Shown one piece after another: positions 1 through 7,580 of a stretch of DNA of 32,351 nt. This stretch comes from JBLNBN01 sp050260015 (GTDB lineage: Bacteria > Bacteroidota > Ignavibacteria > Kapaibacteriales > UBA2268), in NCBI GenBank assembly GCA_050260015.1, contig JBLNBN010000041.1, positions 1 to 32,351 of the forward strand, read 5' to 3'. Within the stretch, counting starts at the first letter, position 1; every line of letters begins with the position of its first letter. The notes under the pieces were generated by a model. The model searched no databases and was not told the DNA's origin. It worked only from the letters and a program-made list of their open reading frames with translations. Position numbers and translations under genes: made by a program.

Positions 1-145
1 CCAGCTCAATGCGCGACGGCTCTATCCGGAAGAGCCTCGAGCCGTTTTGCTCGGGGTACTCCGTCTGCCTCGAGGCGTCGACGTCCAGCGGCGATTTGCA
101 GCCGATGAGCGCTACGGTCAATAGTATTCCGATAAAGTATCTCAT
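1..145 (-). CDS. Lipoprotein, N-terminal part (runs off the window)
   Basis: Only the first 48 codons are inside the window. The reading starts MRYFIGILLTVALIGCKSP: a short basic start, a hydrophobic stretch and a lipobox-type LIGC with the acylated Cys at residue 16. It is therefore probably cleaved by signal peptidase II and lipid-anchored. The start codon overlaps the stop of the upstream anti-sigma gene in a TGATG arrangement, the usual sign of translational coupling, so it is the third gene of the sigma/anti-sigma operon. The mature part that is visible is polar and shows no known domain. Its function is unknown; its place suggests an envelope component made in fixed ratio with the anti-sigma protein. 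Confidence 0.75.
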   Translation of the reverse strand, partial: MRYFIGILLTVALIGCKSPLDVDASRQTEYPEQNGSRLFRIEPSRIEL

Positions 146-1287
146 CACATCTTAAATTTTAATCCGTAAGAGATCCCCGGCTTTACCGTTACGTACGGCG
201 TCCTGTCGTACGAATAGAAGAACATCGAGGATTCCGCCCTTACAGAAATGATAAAATTGTCCGTCAGATAGTAGTCCGCCCCTGCGGAGGCGCGGCACAA
301 CGGGCCCATTTCGTAGTAGCCCGCTCCGACTGAAACTTGCGGCGTTATAGTTCCCTTAGCGAGCGCAGGCAGCGTATACCTATATAATGCGGCGCCCCAG
401 AACCCCCTGTAAACTTGCTTGTAGATCGCCTTCGAGCCTTTTACCTTACCGCTGAACACCTGGGAAATAGTCTCGTTGCCCACCTCGACGCCAATAGCGT
501 CGCCGTTGCCAAGCGAATAGTCCAGTCCGAGTATATAATCCCCGATTAGGGAAGAACCCGGGGCGTCCAGGTCAAGGTAAGGGACGCTTAAGGAATTTAC
601 TTTCCTTATGCTGAAGGATAAGTTGGAGAGGGATTCGAGAACTTTCGAATTGCGCAGATAAATTGGATACGGAAGCGAGCGTTTTCTCGTTAGCGCAGGC
701 TCTTTATCCTCGGTCAGGCTAAGATCAATATCAGTCGGCTCCGCCCTTTCCGCCACGGGGGTTAGGGCCTGCAAATCTTCAGGCGCAACTTCCTTAAAGC
801 CGCCCTCGGTCTTCTTTGCAACAAAACGATAACCCGCGCGATCCGACTTAACCGGCGCGATGGAGGCCTCTTCCTTTGAAAGAAGCTCCGGAGGGGCGGG
901 ATTAGAAGCGGTTGCGGCCGGCTTACTATAATAATTATTATTAGCCGCGACGTTCGTCGGATTGGATTTGAACGTGCCGTTAACTCCAAAATAGATCGCG
1001 CCGCCCGCGACCGAGACCAGCAGGAGGGCTAGGAAAGCGAACCTGATGGTGCGGGTTATGCCGGAGAATCCCAGGGCGCCGGCGATGCGCCGCTTTAAGT
1101 ACGGCGGGGGGGGCGGAAGAACTTTTGGCATCCAGCCGCGCAATAGCGTGTGCTGACGCATCTCCTCCTGCAATTCCGGGTCCTGCGAGAGCTCGTTGAA
1201 CAGCTCGCTCGTATCGCTCTCGGGCAATTCGCCGTCTAAGAAGGCAATGATCTTTTCCGACGGGGTTAATTTTTCATTCGGCGCCAT
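145..1287 (-). CDS. Dual membrane-spanning anti-sigma factor-like protein (Dma-like)
   Basis: 380 residues in four visible parts. Residues 1-55 form a helical, acidic segment (motif IIAFLDGELPE, then DPELQEEMRQH) of the kind found at the N-terminus of anti-sigma factors, without the Cys/His pattern of zinc-binding ones. Residues about 82-101 are a single transmembrane helix (FAFLALLLVSVAGGAIYFG). Residues about 104-215 are a low-complexity Asn/Pro/Ala/Glu-rich linker. Residues about 222-380 alternate polar and hydrophobic residues with many Gly/Tyr and end YGLKFKM, like a small outer-membrane beta-barrel. This order matches the dual membrane-spanning anti-sigma factors described in Bacteroides thetaiotaomicron. 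The start has a GGAG ribosome site 7 bases upstream and overlaps the end of the sigma gene by 14 bp. The inferred role is to hold the ECF sigma factor at the inner membrane while sensing the outer membrane. The domain reading is by eye and not confirmed by a structure prediction. Confidence 0.8.
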   Translation of the reverse strand: MAPNEKLTPSEKIIAFLDGELPESDTSELFNELSQDPELQEEMRQHTLLRGWMPKVLPPPPPYLKRRIAGALGFSGITRTIRFAFLALLLVSVAGGAIYFGVNGTFKSNPTNVAANNNYYSKPAATASNPAPPELLSKEEASIAPVKSDRAGYRFVAKKTEGGFKEVAPEDLQALTPVAERAEPTDIDLSLTEDKEPALTRKRSLPYPIYLRNSKVLESLSNLSFSIRKVNSLSVPYLDLDAPGSSLIGDYILGLDYSLGNGDAIGVEVGNETISQVFSGKVKGSKAIYKQVYRGFWGAALYRYTLPALAKGTITPQVSVGAGYYEMGPLCRASAGADYYLTDNFIISVRAESSMFFYSYDRTPYVTVKPGISYGLKFKM

Positions 1288-1876
1288 GGCGGGCTCCTTT
1301 GTTAGTCTTTTCAGTATAATCTTTAAATAAAGGAAGCATAAACTCCCTAAGTTTCTGCTTTGCTCTATAAATTGTTACGCGAACTTGTCCCATGCTCATA
1401 CCTGTAACGTCGCTAATTTCCTGGTAGCTCATCCCGAGATATTCCTTCATAACCAATGCCTCCCGGTATGAATCCGGCAAGGCGCTAATCGCGCTCTCAA
1501 GTATTCTCGACATTTCCTTCGATTCATAGCTCTGTTCGTTCGTGTCCGGAAGCTCCAATCCATCCAGGGAAACGCCGGCGCGATATTTCGACCTGGTTTT
1601 CTCGTTAATGCATAAGTTCTTCGCTATCTTTATCAAAAAGCCGTTTATATGCGTTATCTTATGCGAAGATTTAGCGACCTCCTCGAAGAACTTCATGAAG
1701 GTCTCCTGGAAAACGTCTTCCGCTTCTTTCCTGTTGTCAAGTATCTTTAAGCAATAAGTAAAAATGCCCGCGGAGTACCTGCGGTAGATTTCGTCAAAGA
1801 CCGCCCTCGCCAATTTTTTATCGTTAATTAGCGCGCTTAGTTCGGCGTCTGTCATCTTTGAAAAATCTTTTTTCAT
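1274..1876 (-). CDS. ECF-type RNA polymerase sigma factor (sigma-70 family)
   Basis: 200 residues, the normal length for the family. Sigma region 2 spans about residues 22-92, with FDEIYRRYSAGIFTYC and the DRKEAEDVFQETFMKFF-like core-binding and -10 recognition helices (here DNRKEAEDVFQETF). Sigma region 4 spans about residues 125-178, with LPDSYREALVMKEYLGMSYQ and a helix-turn-helix ending VRVTIYRAKQKLR. No sigma region 3 or 1.1 is present, as expected for an ECF factor. It is the first gene of a three-gene operon and its end overlaps the start of the anti-sigma gene by 14 bp, so the two are translationally coupled. The upstream 45 bases show no housekeeping TAnnTTTG element, so autoregulation by its own product is possible but not shown. 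The regulon is unknown; the partner protein suggests envelope stress or outer-membrane remodelling. Confidence 0.93.
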   Translation of the reverse strand: MKKDFSKMTDAELSALINDKKLARAVFDEIYRRYSAGIFTYCLKILDNRKEAEDVFQETFMKFFEEVAKSSHKITHINGFLIKIAKNLCINEKTRSKYRAGVSLDGLELPDTNEQSYESKEMSRILESAISALPDSYREALVMKEYLGMSYQEISDVTGMSMGQVRVTIYRAKQKLREFMLPLFKDYTEKTNKGARHGAE

Positions 1877-1918
1877 TTCTGCCTTTTCACTTGTCTATAT
1901 AAACAAATGAGATGCGAT

Positions 1919-2034
1919 TTTGTAACAGTCGAAAATCAATTTATTTTTCAACATCGGGATATTTTTTTTGCGATAATTGCTAAGTTGGCTTTCCATGCGG
2001 GTTTACAAGGCGCGGTCCCGCATAAATTTTTTTT
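1919..2034 (+). ncRNA. Candidate small RNA ending at an orphan terminator
   Basis: A hairpin with the stem ATGCGGG (1995-2001) / CCCGCAT (2017-2023), followed by AAATTTTTTTT, forms a good intrinsic terminator on the plus strand, yet no plus-strand gene lies upstream. A promoter-like pair, TTTG at 1919-1922 and TATTTTTC at 1942-1949 (19-base spacing, one mismatch in the -7 element), would give a transcript of about 75-80 nucleotides starting near 1955. No match to a known RNA family was recognised. It could instead be a chance hairpin, or a longer fold closed by AGTTGG (1983-1988) pairing with CCAACT (2050-2055). Confidence 0.3.
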
Positions 2035-2310
2035 GCTTTTGGCCTTGCCCCAACTATGAGCAAAGATTAATGCTACCGTAGCAAGTTGGAAGTTATGATT
2101 CGTAACTCACGAAATTATTTTTAACGTTCAATCGGAGAAAAAATACGTATTAAATAAAACCCCTCAAGAAACAGCATTTACAAGCGCTTGCTTGCTTAAT
2201 TCAAAACTTGGCGCCAAAGATTAAATATTAACAAATCGGCGCCCTAAGCGGTTTTCAATGTATCATAGTTAATTTTTTTCGTAAATTTTTATCAATATCG
2301 TATTTTTTTC

Positions 2311-2341
2311 TTGCATTTGAAGTAAAGAACTTATATCTTTG
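2311..2341 (+). promoter_or_regulatory. Bacteroidota-type promoter of ftsQAZ
   Basis: A -33 TTG at 2311-2313 is followed by 20 bases and a perfect -7 element TATCTTTG (TAnnTTTG) at 2334-2341. The start of transcription should fall near 2346, which gives ftsQ an untranslated leader of about 160 bases. Confidence 0.65.
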
Positions 2342-2344
2342 CTG

Positions 2345-2480
2345 TGGGTTGTATTGCCCAAGCAGCATAAAGTGGAATAGCTCTCCTATGTTATTCCCCT
2401 GAATTTTTAAAAAAATCGAAGTTTTTCATTATTTCTTTCGGCGGTTAGTTCGTAAGTGATAGTGGATTAGTCGCTACTTA
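2345..2480 (+). promoter_or_regulatory. Structured leader of the ftsQAZ transcript (three hairpins)
   Basis: Directly after the predicted transcription start lie three stem-loops. The first is TGGGT (2345-2349) with GCCCA (2356-2360). The second is AGTGGAATA (2371-2379) with TATTCCCCT (2392-2400), with one mismatch, followed by an AATTTTTAAAAAAA tract that could act as a weak terminator. The third is TAAG+TAGTG (2453-2464) with CGCTA+CTTA (2472-2480). No known riboswitch family was recognised. The second hairpin could attenuate the division operon or end a short RNA. Confidence 0.4.
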
Positions 2481-2505
2481 ACGGATTTGTTCGGTAAATA
2501 GCCGT

Positions 2506-3246
2506 ATGCGCTCACAAAACAAAAGCGATAATTCAACAATTTACGCAAGGAAGCGTAAACGGCTCGTTCTGGCGTTCAGCGTTATAGTCGTTTTGACGGT
2601 TCTCATCGTCGTTTCAAACTGGTCGGACTCGCGCCGCCCGGTCCACGACGTTCAGATCGTAGGCGCGATGAACGTTTCCGCTGGATCGATTCGCAAAAAG
2701 ATCGAACCTTTCTGCGTCGGGATGGAGAAATCCAAAGTAGATTTTAACTTGCTTTTATCGAAACTCAAGGAATTACCTATTGTGGAATCGGCTGATTTCC
2801 AATATAAGAAGGGGAACAATCTCGAAGTGCGGATAGTCGAGCGCACGCCGGCTGCCGTCACGGCTTTGCCGGGCGGAAGGCTTGTCGCGACCGATACGTC
2901 CGGCGCCACGTTCGAGTACCGCGACCTACCAAGGCTCGCCGGTTTGCCCGTCATCGAGTTTCATGATTCGCGTTCCGTTATGAGGCGCGAGGCAATGCTT
3001 GCCTTTAGAATAAAAGCCATGGACTCTCCTTTTTGCGACAATTTATTCTCTGAAATTCGATGCGACGAGTCCGCTTCGAAGTATATGCTTATTTCAACCG
3101 ACGACAAGAAGATTTATCTAGGCTCCGACTGCGATATAGAGGACAAGCTCGCGCGGCTTTCCAGGTTCGCCAAGCTTCCTTTAAACGATTCTTCGGGCTA
3201 CAGTTATATAGACCTTCGTTGGCACGGTAAACTAATAACTGATTAA
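2506..3246 (+). CDS. ftsQ: Cell division protein FtsQ
   Basis: 246 residues. A basic cytoplasmic N-terminus (ARKRKR) leads to one membrane helix at about residues 22-42. A POTRA domain follows (VHDVQIVGAMNVSAGSIRKKI, about 47-120, ending IVERTPAAV), then an FtsQ/DivIB beta-domain that ends with the conserved YIDLRWHGKLI at the C-terminus. FtsQ is a bitopic divisome scaffold that links FtsZ/FtsA-side assembly to the FtsL-FtsB and septal cell-wall enzymes. It is short compared with many FtsQ proteins but usual for this lineage. No clear Shine-Dalgarno site precedes the ATG. It is the first gene of ftsQ-ftsA-ftsZ; the mur genes that commonly sit upstream are replaced here by a divergent ECF sigma operon. 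Confidence 0.93.
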   Translation: MRSQNKSDNSTIYARKRKRLVLAFSVIVVLTVLIVVSNWSDSRRPVHDVQIVGAMNVSAGSIRKKIEPFCVGMEKSKVDFNLLLSKLKELPIVESADFQYKKGNNLEVRIVERTPAAVTALPGGRLVATDTSGATFEYRDLPRLAGLPVIEFHDSRSVMRREAMLAFRIKAMDSPFCDNLFSEIRCDESASKYMLISTDDKKIYLGSDCDIEDKLARLSRFAKLPLNDSSGYSYIDLRWHGKLITD

Positions 3247-3286
3247 ATGAACAATATTGCTAAAATATATATGATAGGGTAATCAA

Positions 3287-4600
3287 GTGAACCAAAACGA
3301 ATCACCTCAGGTAACAGTCGGATTAGATATCGGCACAACCAAGATATGCGCGCTTATAGCCGCTAAGGATACCCGTCCGGGAAACATCAAAATACTTGGA
3401 ATAGGCATCACCGAGAGCGAAGGCTTGAACAGAGGCGTCGTGGTGAACATAGACCGCACTGTGAAAGCGATTCGCAACGTTATTGATCAAGCCGAACAGC
3501 AGTCCGGTATAAAGGTTAGCGAAGTCATCGTCGGCATCGCCGGCGATCATATCGAATCGTTCCAGACCCGCGGCATCGTTAGCATTTCCAGCCAATCGCA
3601 CGAGGTTTCGCAGCAGGACGTCGATCGTTTGCTCGACGAAGCGAAGAAAGTCGCTATCCCCTCGGAGAGAAAAATCATTCACTTGATACCGCAGGAATTC
3701 ATTATTGACGGTCAGGACGGCATCCACGACCCTATCGGTATGAGCGGCGTCCGTATGGAAGCGAACGTTCATATCGTAACGGGGCTGGCCACCGCGATCG
3801 AAAACATCAATCGTTGCGTCGAGCGCGCCGGGCTTAAAGTTAAGGACATCGTGCTCGAGCCGCTTGCCAGCTCGCACGCCGTGCTTACAGACGACGAGAA
3901 GGAAGTCGGCGTAGCGCTCGTGGATATAGGCGGCGGCACGACGGATATCGCTATCTTCGAAGAAAACATAATTCGCTACACTTCCGTCTTCGCGATCGCC
4001 GGACGCCAGGTCACGGACGACGTAAAGAAGGGACTTGGCATAATCCAGGGGCAGGCCGAGCGCATTAAGCGCGAATATGGCCATTCCTACAGCGATTCTA
4101 TACTTAAGGACGAAGTATTTATGATCCCTGGCATTGGCGGCAGGGCCCCGCTGGAAGTGTCGAAAAGCTATCTCTGTAAAATTTTACAAGCCCGCATGGC
4201 CGAGATATTCAGCTTCGCCGCGGGAGAAATTCGCCGCTCCGGCTACTACAACCGGTTAGGCGCGGGCATCGTTATAACGGGCGGCACTACCTTATTGCGC
4301 GGCAGCGACGCGCTCGCTCAGCAAATTTTTGAAATGCCGGTTAAAATTGGCATTCCGGCGGGCATCTCCTACCACGGCTTAGGCCCGGAGATCGAGAGCC
4401 CGGTCTATTCCACATCCGTAGGCCTTGCGCTTTACGGCTTCAATAAATTTAAGGACGGGTTGGACGTTGAGTTTACTTCCGCCAATCAAACTGCCGAGTC
4501 GGAAGAAGAATACGAGGAAGTTGAGGGCGAGCAGCAGCAGGAGAAGAGCTCAAAGTCATCGTTCATAAACAGAGTTAAAGAATTTTTACAGGATTTATAA
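3287..4600 (+). CDS. ftsA: Cell division protein FtsA
   Basis: 437 residues starting at GTG, with AGGG about 10 bases upstream. It is an actin-fold ATPase: the first phosphate loop VGLDIGTTKICALIA is at residues 10-24, the inserted 1C subdomain follows (SHEVSQQDVDRLLDEAKK, about 101-118), then the second phosphate motif VDIGGGTTDIAIFE (about 213-226) and the adenosine motif GIVITGGTTLLRG (about 327-339). The tail ends SSFINRVKEFLQDL, an amphipathic helix that serves as membrane-targeting sequence. FtsA polymerises and tethers FtsZ to the inner membrane and recruits later divisome proteins. It sits 40 bp after ftsQ and 63 bp before ftsZ in one operon. An acidic, Glu/Gln-rich linker (about 405-423) precedes the anchor helix. 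Confidence 0.97.
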   Translation: MNQNESPQVTVGLDIGTTKICALIAAKDTRPGNIKILGIGITESEGLNRGVVVNIDRTVKAIRNVIDQAEQQSGIKVSEVIVGIAGDHIESFQTRGIVSISSQSHEVSQQDVDRLLDEAKKVAIPSERKIIHLIPQEFIIDGQDGIHDPIGMSGVRMEANVHIVTGLATAIENINRCVERAGLKVKDIVLEPLASSHAVLTDDEKEVGVALVDIGGGTTDIAIFEENIIRYTSVFAIAGRQVTDDVKKGLGIIQGQAERIKREYGHSYSDSILKDEVFMIPGIGGRAPLEVSKSYLCKILQARMAEIFSFAAGEIRRSGYYNRLGAGIVITGGTTLLRGSDALAQQIFEMPVKIGIPAGISYHGLGPEIESPVYSTSVGLALYGFNKFKDGLDVEFTSANQTAESEEEYEEVEGEQQQEKSSKSSFINRVKEFLQDL

Positions 4601-4663
4601 TCCTGATTGATCACAATAGAAAATTGAAAATTATAATTTCGCAATAATAAAGAGGGTTCGGGT

Positions 4664-6025
4664 ATGCCAGCTTATTTAGACACAATCATCGACGAAGTCG
4701 GCGATGGCGCAAAGATTAAAGTAATCGGCGTCGGAGGCGGCGGCGGCAATGCTATTAACAACATGATCAAACGCGGTCTGACCGGCGTTGGGTTTGTCGT
4801 AGCCAATACGGACAATCAAGCGCTTCAGCACAATCTCGCCCAGTTAAAGATCCAATTAGGCTCTTCGACTACTAATGGGCTTGGCGCGGGGGCCAATCCT
4901 GAAGTAGGACGTAAGTCCGCCGAGGAAAGCGAGAACGATATCCGCGAAGTGCTTCGCGGCAGCGACATGGTCTTCGTTACCGCAGGCATGGGCGGCGGCA
5001 CAGGTACGGGCGGAGCTCCTACGATCGCGAAAATAAGCCAGGAACTCGGCGCGCTTGTCGTCGGCATCGTTACTAAACCTTTCCAGTGGGAAGGCAAAAA
5101 GAGAATGAACAATGCGGACGAAGGCATTCGCCAGCTTCGCGAATCAGTAGATGCGTTGATCGTGATTCCGAATCACAGATTATTGGAAATTATCGATAAG
5201 AACACAAGTCTCACAGAAGCCTTTAATAAAGTAGACGAAGTGCTCTACAACGCTACCCGCGGCATCGCGGACATAATCGGCACCCATGGTCTTATAAACG
5301 TGGACTTCGCCGACGTACGCACCGTAATGAAAGGTATGGGCGACGCGCTTATGGGAATCGGAGTCGCGGCGGGCGAAAATCGCGCCACTGTCGCTACGCA
5401 AAACGCGCTCAATTCCCCGCTGCTCGACGGCATATCCATTGCCGGAGCGCAGGGCGTGCTCGTTAACATTACCGGGGGAAAGGACCTCACGATGCACGAG
5501 ATCAGCGAAGCCGTCACTATAGTCGAAAGCGCCGCAGGCAGCGACGCAAATATCATCCACGGCGTCGTTCAGAAGGACGAAGCTCTCGACGAGATTATGG
5601 TAACCGTGGTCGCCACGGGGTTTAAAAAGGCCGAGGTAAAGCCCGCTCCTCATCAATTTCGTCAGCAGCACGGAAATAGAAACGAAATTTTCGAGCCCCA
5701 GCCGGACCTTTCCAATGGCAAAGGACGTCCGGAAATAATGGGCGGCATCGTCCCCCGTCCCGCCGACAACGGCTATAAGCCCAACTTCCCTCCCGCTTGC
5801 CCCAAAGGCACGACGGAGCTAAAGAAGTACGACAAGCCCGCTTTCGAACGCATTAACGATACAAGCAACGTTAGCTACCCGCAACGCCGGGCCGAAGAGA
5901 CCGCGCTCAATATGAACCCGATCTCCTCTTCCCGTCATTCGCTTTCAAAGTCCGATATACCCGACGACGATCCGCGTAGCCAAATGTACCGTCAACCCGC
6001 GTTCCTGAGGAAAATACTAGATTAA
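4664..6025 (+). CDS. ftsZ: Cell division GTPase FtsZ
   Basis: 453 residues. The nucleotide-binding start IKVIGVGGGGGNAINNM is at residues 18-34, the tubulin signature GGGTGTGG at 110-117, and the catalytic T7 loop NVDFADVRTVM at 212-222 with its two Asp residues. An intrinsically disordered linker of about 110 residues leads to the conserved C-terminal peptide QPAFLRKILD, which binds FtsA. FtsZ polymerises into the Z-ring that organises septal wall synthesis. The ATG is preceded by GAGGG 9 bases upstream. It is the last gene of the division operon, and a strong terminator follows at 6079. Confidence 0.98.
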   Translation: MPAYLDTIIDEVGDGAKIKVIGVGGGGGNAINNMIKRGLTGVGFVVANTDNQALQHNLAQLKIQLGSSTTNGLGAGANPEVGRKSAEESENDIREVLRGSDMVFVTAGMGGGTGTGGAPTIAKISQELGALVVGIVTKPFQWEGKKRMNNADEGIRQLRESVDALIVIPNHRLLEIIDKNTSLTEAFNKVDEVLYNATRGIADIIGTHGLINVDFADVRTVMKGMGDALMGIGVAAGENRATVATQNALNSPLLDGISIAGAQGVLVNITGGKDLTMHEISEAVTIVESAAGSDANIIHGVVQKDEALDEIMVTVVATGFKKAEVKPAPHQFRQQHGNRNEIFEPQPDLSNGKGRPEIMGGIVPRPADNGYKPNFPPACPKGTTELKKYDKPAFERINDTSNVSYPQRRAEETALNMNPISSSRHSLSKSDIPDDDPRSQMYRQPAFLRKILD

Positions 6026-6078
6026 TACGTAAGGATAATTTAATAAAGCTGTCCTAACTTTATTAAATTCATTATTTC

Positions 6079-6121
6079 AAATCCGATTTCCGGCGCTAAA
6101 AGCCGGAAATCGGATTTTTTA
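6079..6121 (+). terminator. Strong intrinsic terminator after ftsZ
   Basis: A perfect 16-bp stem (6079-6094 with 6102-6117) and a 7-base loop are followed by a T-rich run. It ends the ftsQAZ transcript and isolates it from glutamate dehydrogenase. Confidence 0.92.
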
Positions 6122-6166
6122 TTTAAAAACAAACGACCTCTTAAGAAAATAACTACTTTCAATTTT

Positions 6167-6198
6167 TTTGTAAATTAAATTTCGTAATTTAGTGTTTG
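6167..6198 (+). promoter_or_regulatory. Promoter of glutamate dehydrogenase
   Basis: TTTG at 6167-6170, 19 bases, then TAGTGTTTG at 6190-6198, which is the -7 element with one extra base. A 5' leader of about 60 bases follows. It contains a hairpin with AAAAT-c-GGGC (6216-6225) pairing with GCCC-aa-ATTTT (6230-6240), a possible RNA stabiliser or weak attenuator. Confidence 0.5.
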
Positions 6199-6262
6199 TA
6201 ATTCGTTACATTTTAAAAATCGGGCTTTAGCCCAAATTTTAATTATAAAAGTGAGGAATTTT

Positions 6263-7549
6263 ATGGCTGAAGGTTCGTTCAATCCCTTCAAAATGGCCCA
6301 ACAACAATTTGACAGCGTCGCTGAAAAATTGAACTTGGACGCAGCTACCAGAGAATTATTACGCAATCCCGATAGGGAATTTTCATTTAATATCCCAGTT
6401 CGTATGGACGACGGAAGCTACCGCATTTTCCGCGGTTTCCGTTGCCAACATAACGACGCTCGCGGCCCCAACAAGGGCGGCATCCGTTTCCATCCCCACG
6501 AAACGCTTGACACAGTTCGCGCTTTATCCATGTGGATGACCTGGAAAACCGCAGTAGTCGATATACCTCTCGGCGGCGGCAAGGGCGGCGTTATCTGCGA
6601 TCCGCACAACCTCTCCATGCGCGAGCAGGAAGCTATCTGCCGCGGTTGGGTTCGCCAAATCGTTCGCCAGGTCGGCCCCGTACAGGACGTCCCGGCTCCG
6701 GACGTAATGACGACCGGTCAGCACATGGTTTGGATGCTTGACGAATACGAAAAGATCACGGGCATGAAGCAACCCGGTTTCATCACCGGCAAGCCCCTCG
6801 GTTTAGGCGGCTCGCTCGGTCGTACCGAAGCTACCGGCTACGGCGCGGTTTATACGCTCCGCGAAGCTCTTCTTGAGCTCGGAATGGATATTAAGAACAC
6901 GACCGCGGCCTTCCAGGGCTTCGGCAACGTTTCTCAATATGCTATCGACCAGTACACTAAGTACGGCGGCAAAGCCATCGCCGTTTCCTGCTGGGATCAC
7001 CACGATCAAAAAGCTTATACCTTCCTCAACAAAGACGGTATCAAGTTTGACACTCTTAAGAGCATCACGAACAGCTTCGGCGAAATCGACAAAGACAAAG
7101 CCCGCGCAATCGGCTTTGAAATCCTTGACGGCAACGCATGGCTCGAGCAGGAAGTCGATATCCTCGTTCCCGCGGCTCTCGAGAATCAATTAAACGCTAC
7201 GACCGCTCCTATGATCAAGCCGACCGTTAAAGTCATCCTCGAAGGCGCAAACGGCCCGACTACTCCCGAAGCGGACGAAATCTTCAAGAAAAACAACGTT
7301 TGGGTTATTCCCGACTTCTTGGCTAACGCCGGCGGCGTAACTTGCTCCTACTTCGAACAAGTACAATGCAACATGAACTACTTCTGGTCCAAAGAAGAAG
7401 TTCTTACCAAGCTCGACACCAAGATGACTGAAGCTTACAAAGCAGTTAGCGCTTTGGCTCGCGATCGCAAAGTTTACATGCGCGACGCGGCTTACATGAT
7501 CGCTATCTCCCGCGTTGCGGAAGCTTGCAAACTTCGCGGCTGGGTTTAA
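6263..7549 (+). CDS. gdhA: Glutamate dehydrogenase (Glu/Leu/Phe/Val dehydrogenase family)
   Basis: 428 residues from the ATG at 6263. This start is preferred over the in-frame GTG at 6251 because GAGGA (6253-6257) then sits at correct ribosome-site distance. The protein reversibly deaminates glutamate to 2-oxoglutarate and ammonia with NAD(P). Visible motifs are GPNKGGIRFHP (68-78, substrate site), PLGGGKGGV (102-110, catalytic Lys107), PAPDVMT (catalytic Asp), GRTEATGYG, and the Rossmann nucleotide loop FQGFGNVSQYA in the second domain. The length fits the hexameric class of about 420-430 residues. Codon choice is strongly biased (Lys AAG, Gly GGC, Phe TTC, Asn AAC), consistent with high expression. 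It is a single-gene unit with its own promoter and terminator. Coenzyme preference cannot be set from sequence. Confidence 0.95.
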   Translation: MAEGSFNPFKMAQQQFDSVAEKLNLDAATRELLRNPDREFSFNIPVRMDDGSYRIFRGFRCQHNDARGPNKGGIRFHPHETLDTVRALSMWMTWKTAVVDIPLGGGKGGVICDPHNLSMREQEAICRGWVRQIVRQVGPVQDVPAPDVMTTGQHMVWMLDEYEKITGMKQPGFITGKPLGLGGSLGRTEATGYGAVYTLREALLELGMDIKNTTAAFQGFGNVSQYAIDQYTKYGGKAIAVSCWDHHDQKAYTFLNKDGIKFDTLKSITNSFGEIDKDKARAIGFEILDGNAWLEQEVDILVPAALENQLNATTAPMIKPTVKVILEGANGPTTPEADEIFKKNNVWVIPDFLANAGGVTCSYFEQVQCNMNYFWSKEEVLTKLDTKMTEAYKAVSALARDRKVYMRDAAYMIAISRVAEACKLRGWV

Positions 7550-7580
7550 TCCTACCCGATAGTTAATGTATTCAATAGGG

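Larger units (their letters stand above)
1877..2505. other. 629-bp divergent intergenic regulatory region without a protein gene
   Basis: This AT-rich region lies between the start of the sigma operon (minus) and ftsQ (plus). No credible ORF was found on either strand. It holds a terminator-like hairpin at 1995-2034, near-perfect palindromes at 2071-2083 (TGCTAC-c-GTAGCA), 2091-2107 (AGTTA/TAACT), 2181-2190 (CAAGCGCTTG) and 2208-2217 (TTGGCGCCAA), a housekeeping-type promoter at 2311-2341, and three hairpins in the ftsQ leader. The palindromes look like operator sites, but no regulator can be assigned. Confidence 0.6.

Noticed and set aside
1893..1927. ECF-type autoregulatory promoter (TGTTACA and TAGAC on the minus strand)
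   Set aside because: The spacing of 23 bases is too long for an ECF -35/-10 pair; not listed as a feature.
2345..2400. Known riboswitch or 6S RNA in the ftsQ leader
   Set aside because: The stems are short and no conserved core of a known family could be recognised; kept only as a structured leader.
3323..4084. Open frame of 253 codons on the minus strand inside ftsA
   Set aside because: It is fully antisense to a certain gene, has no recognisable domain, and such shadows are common here because of codon bias.
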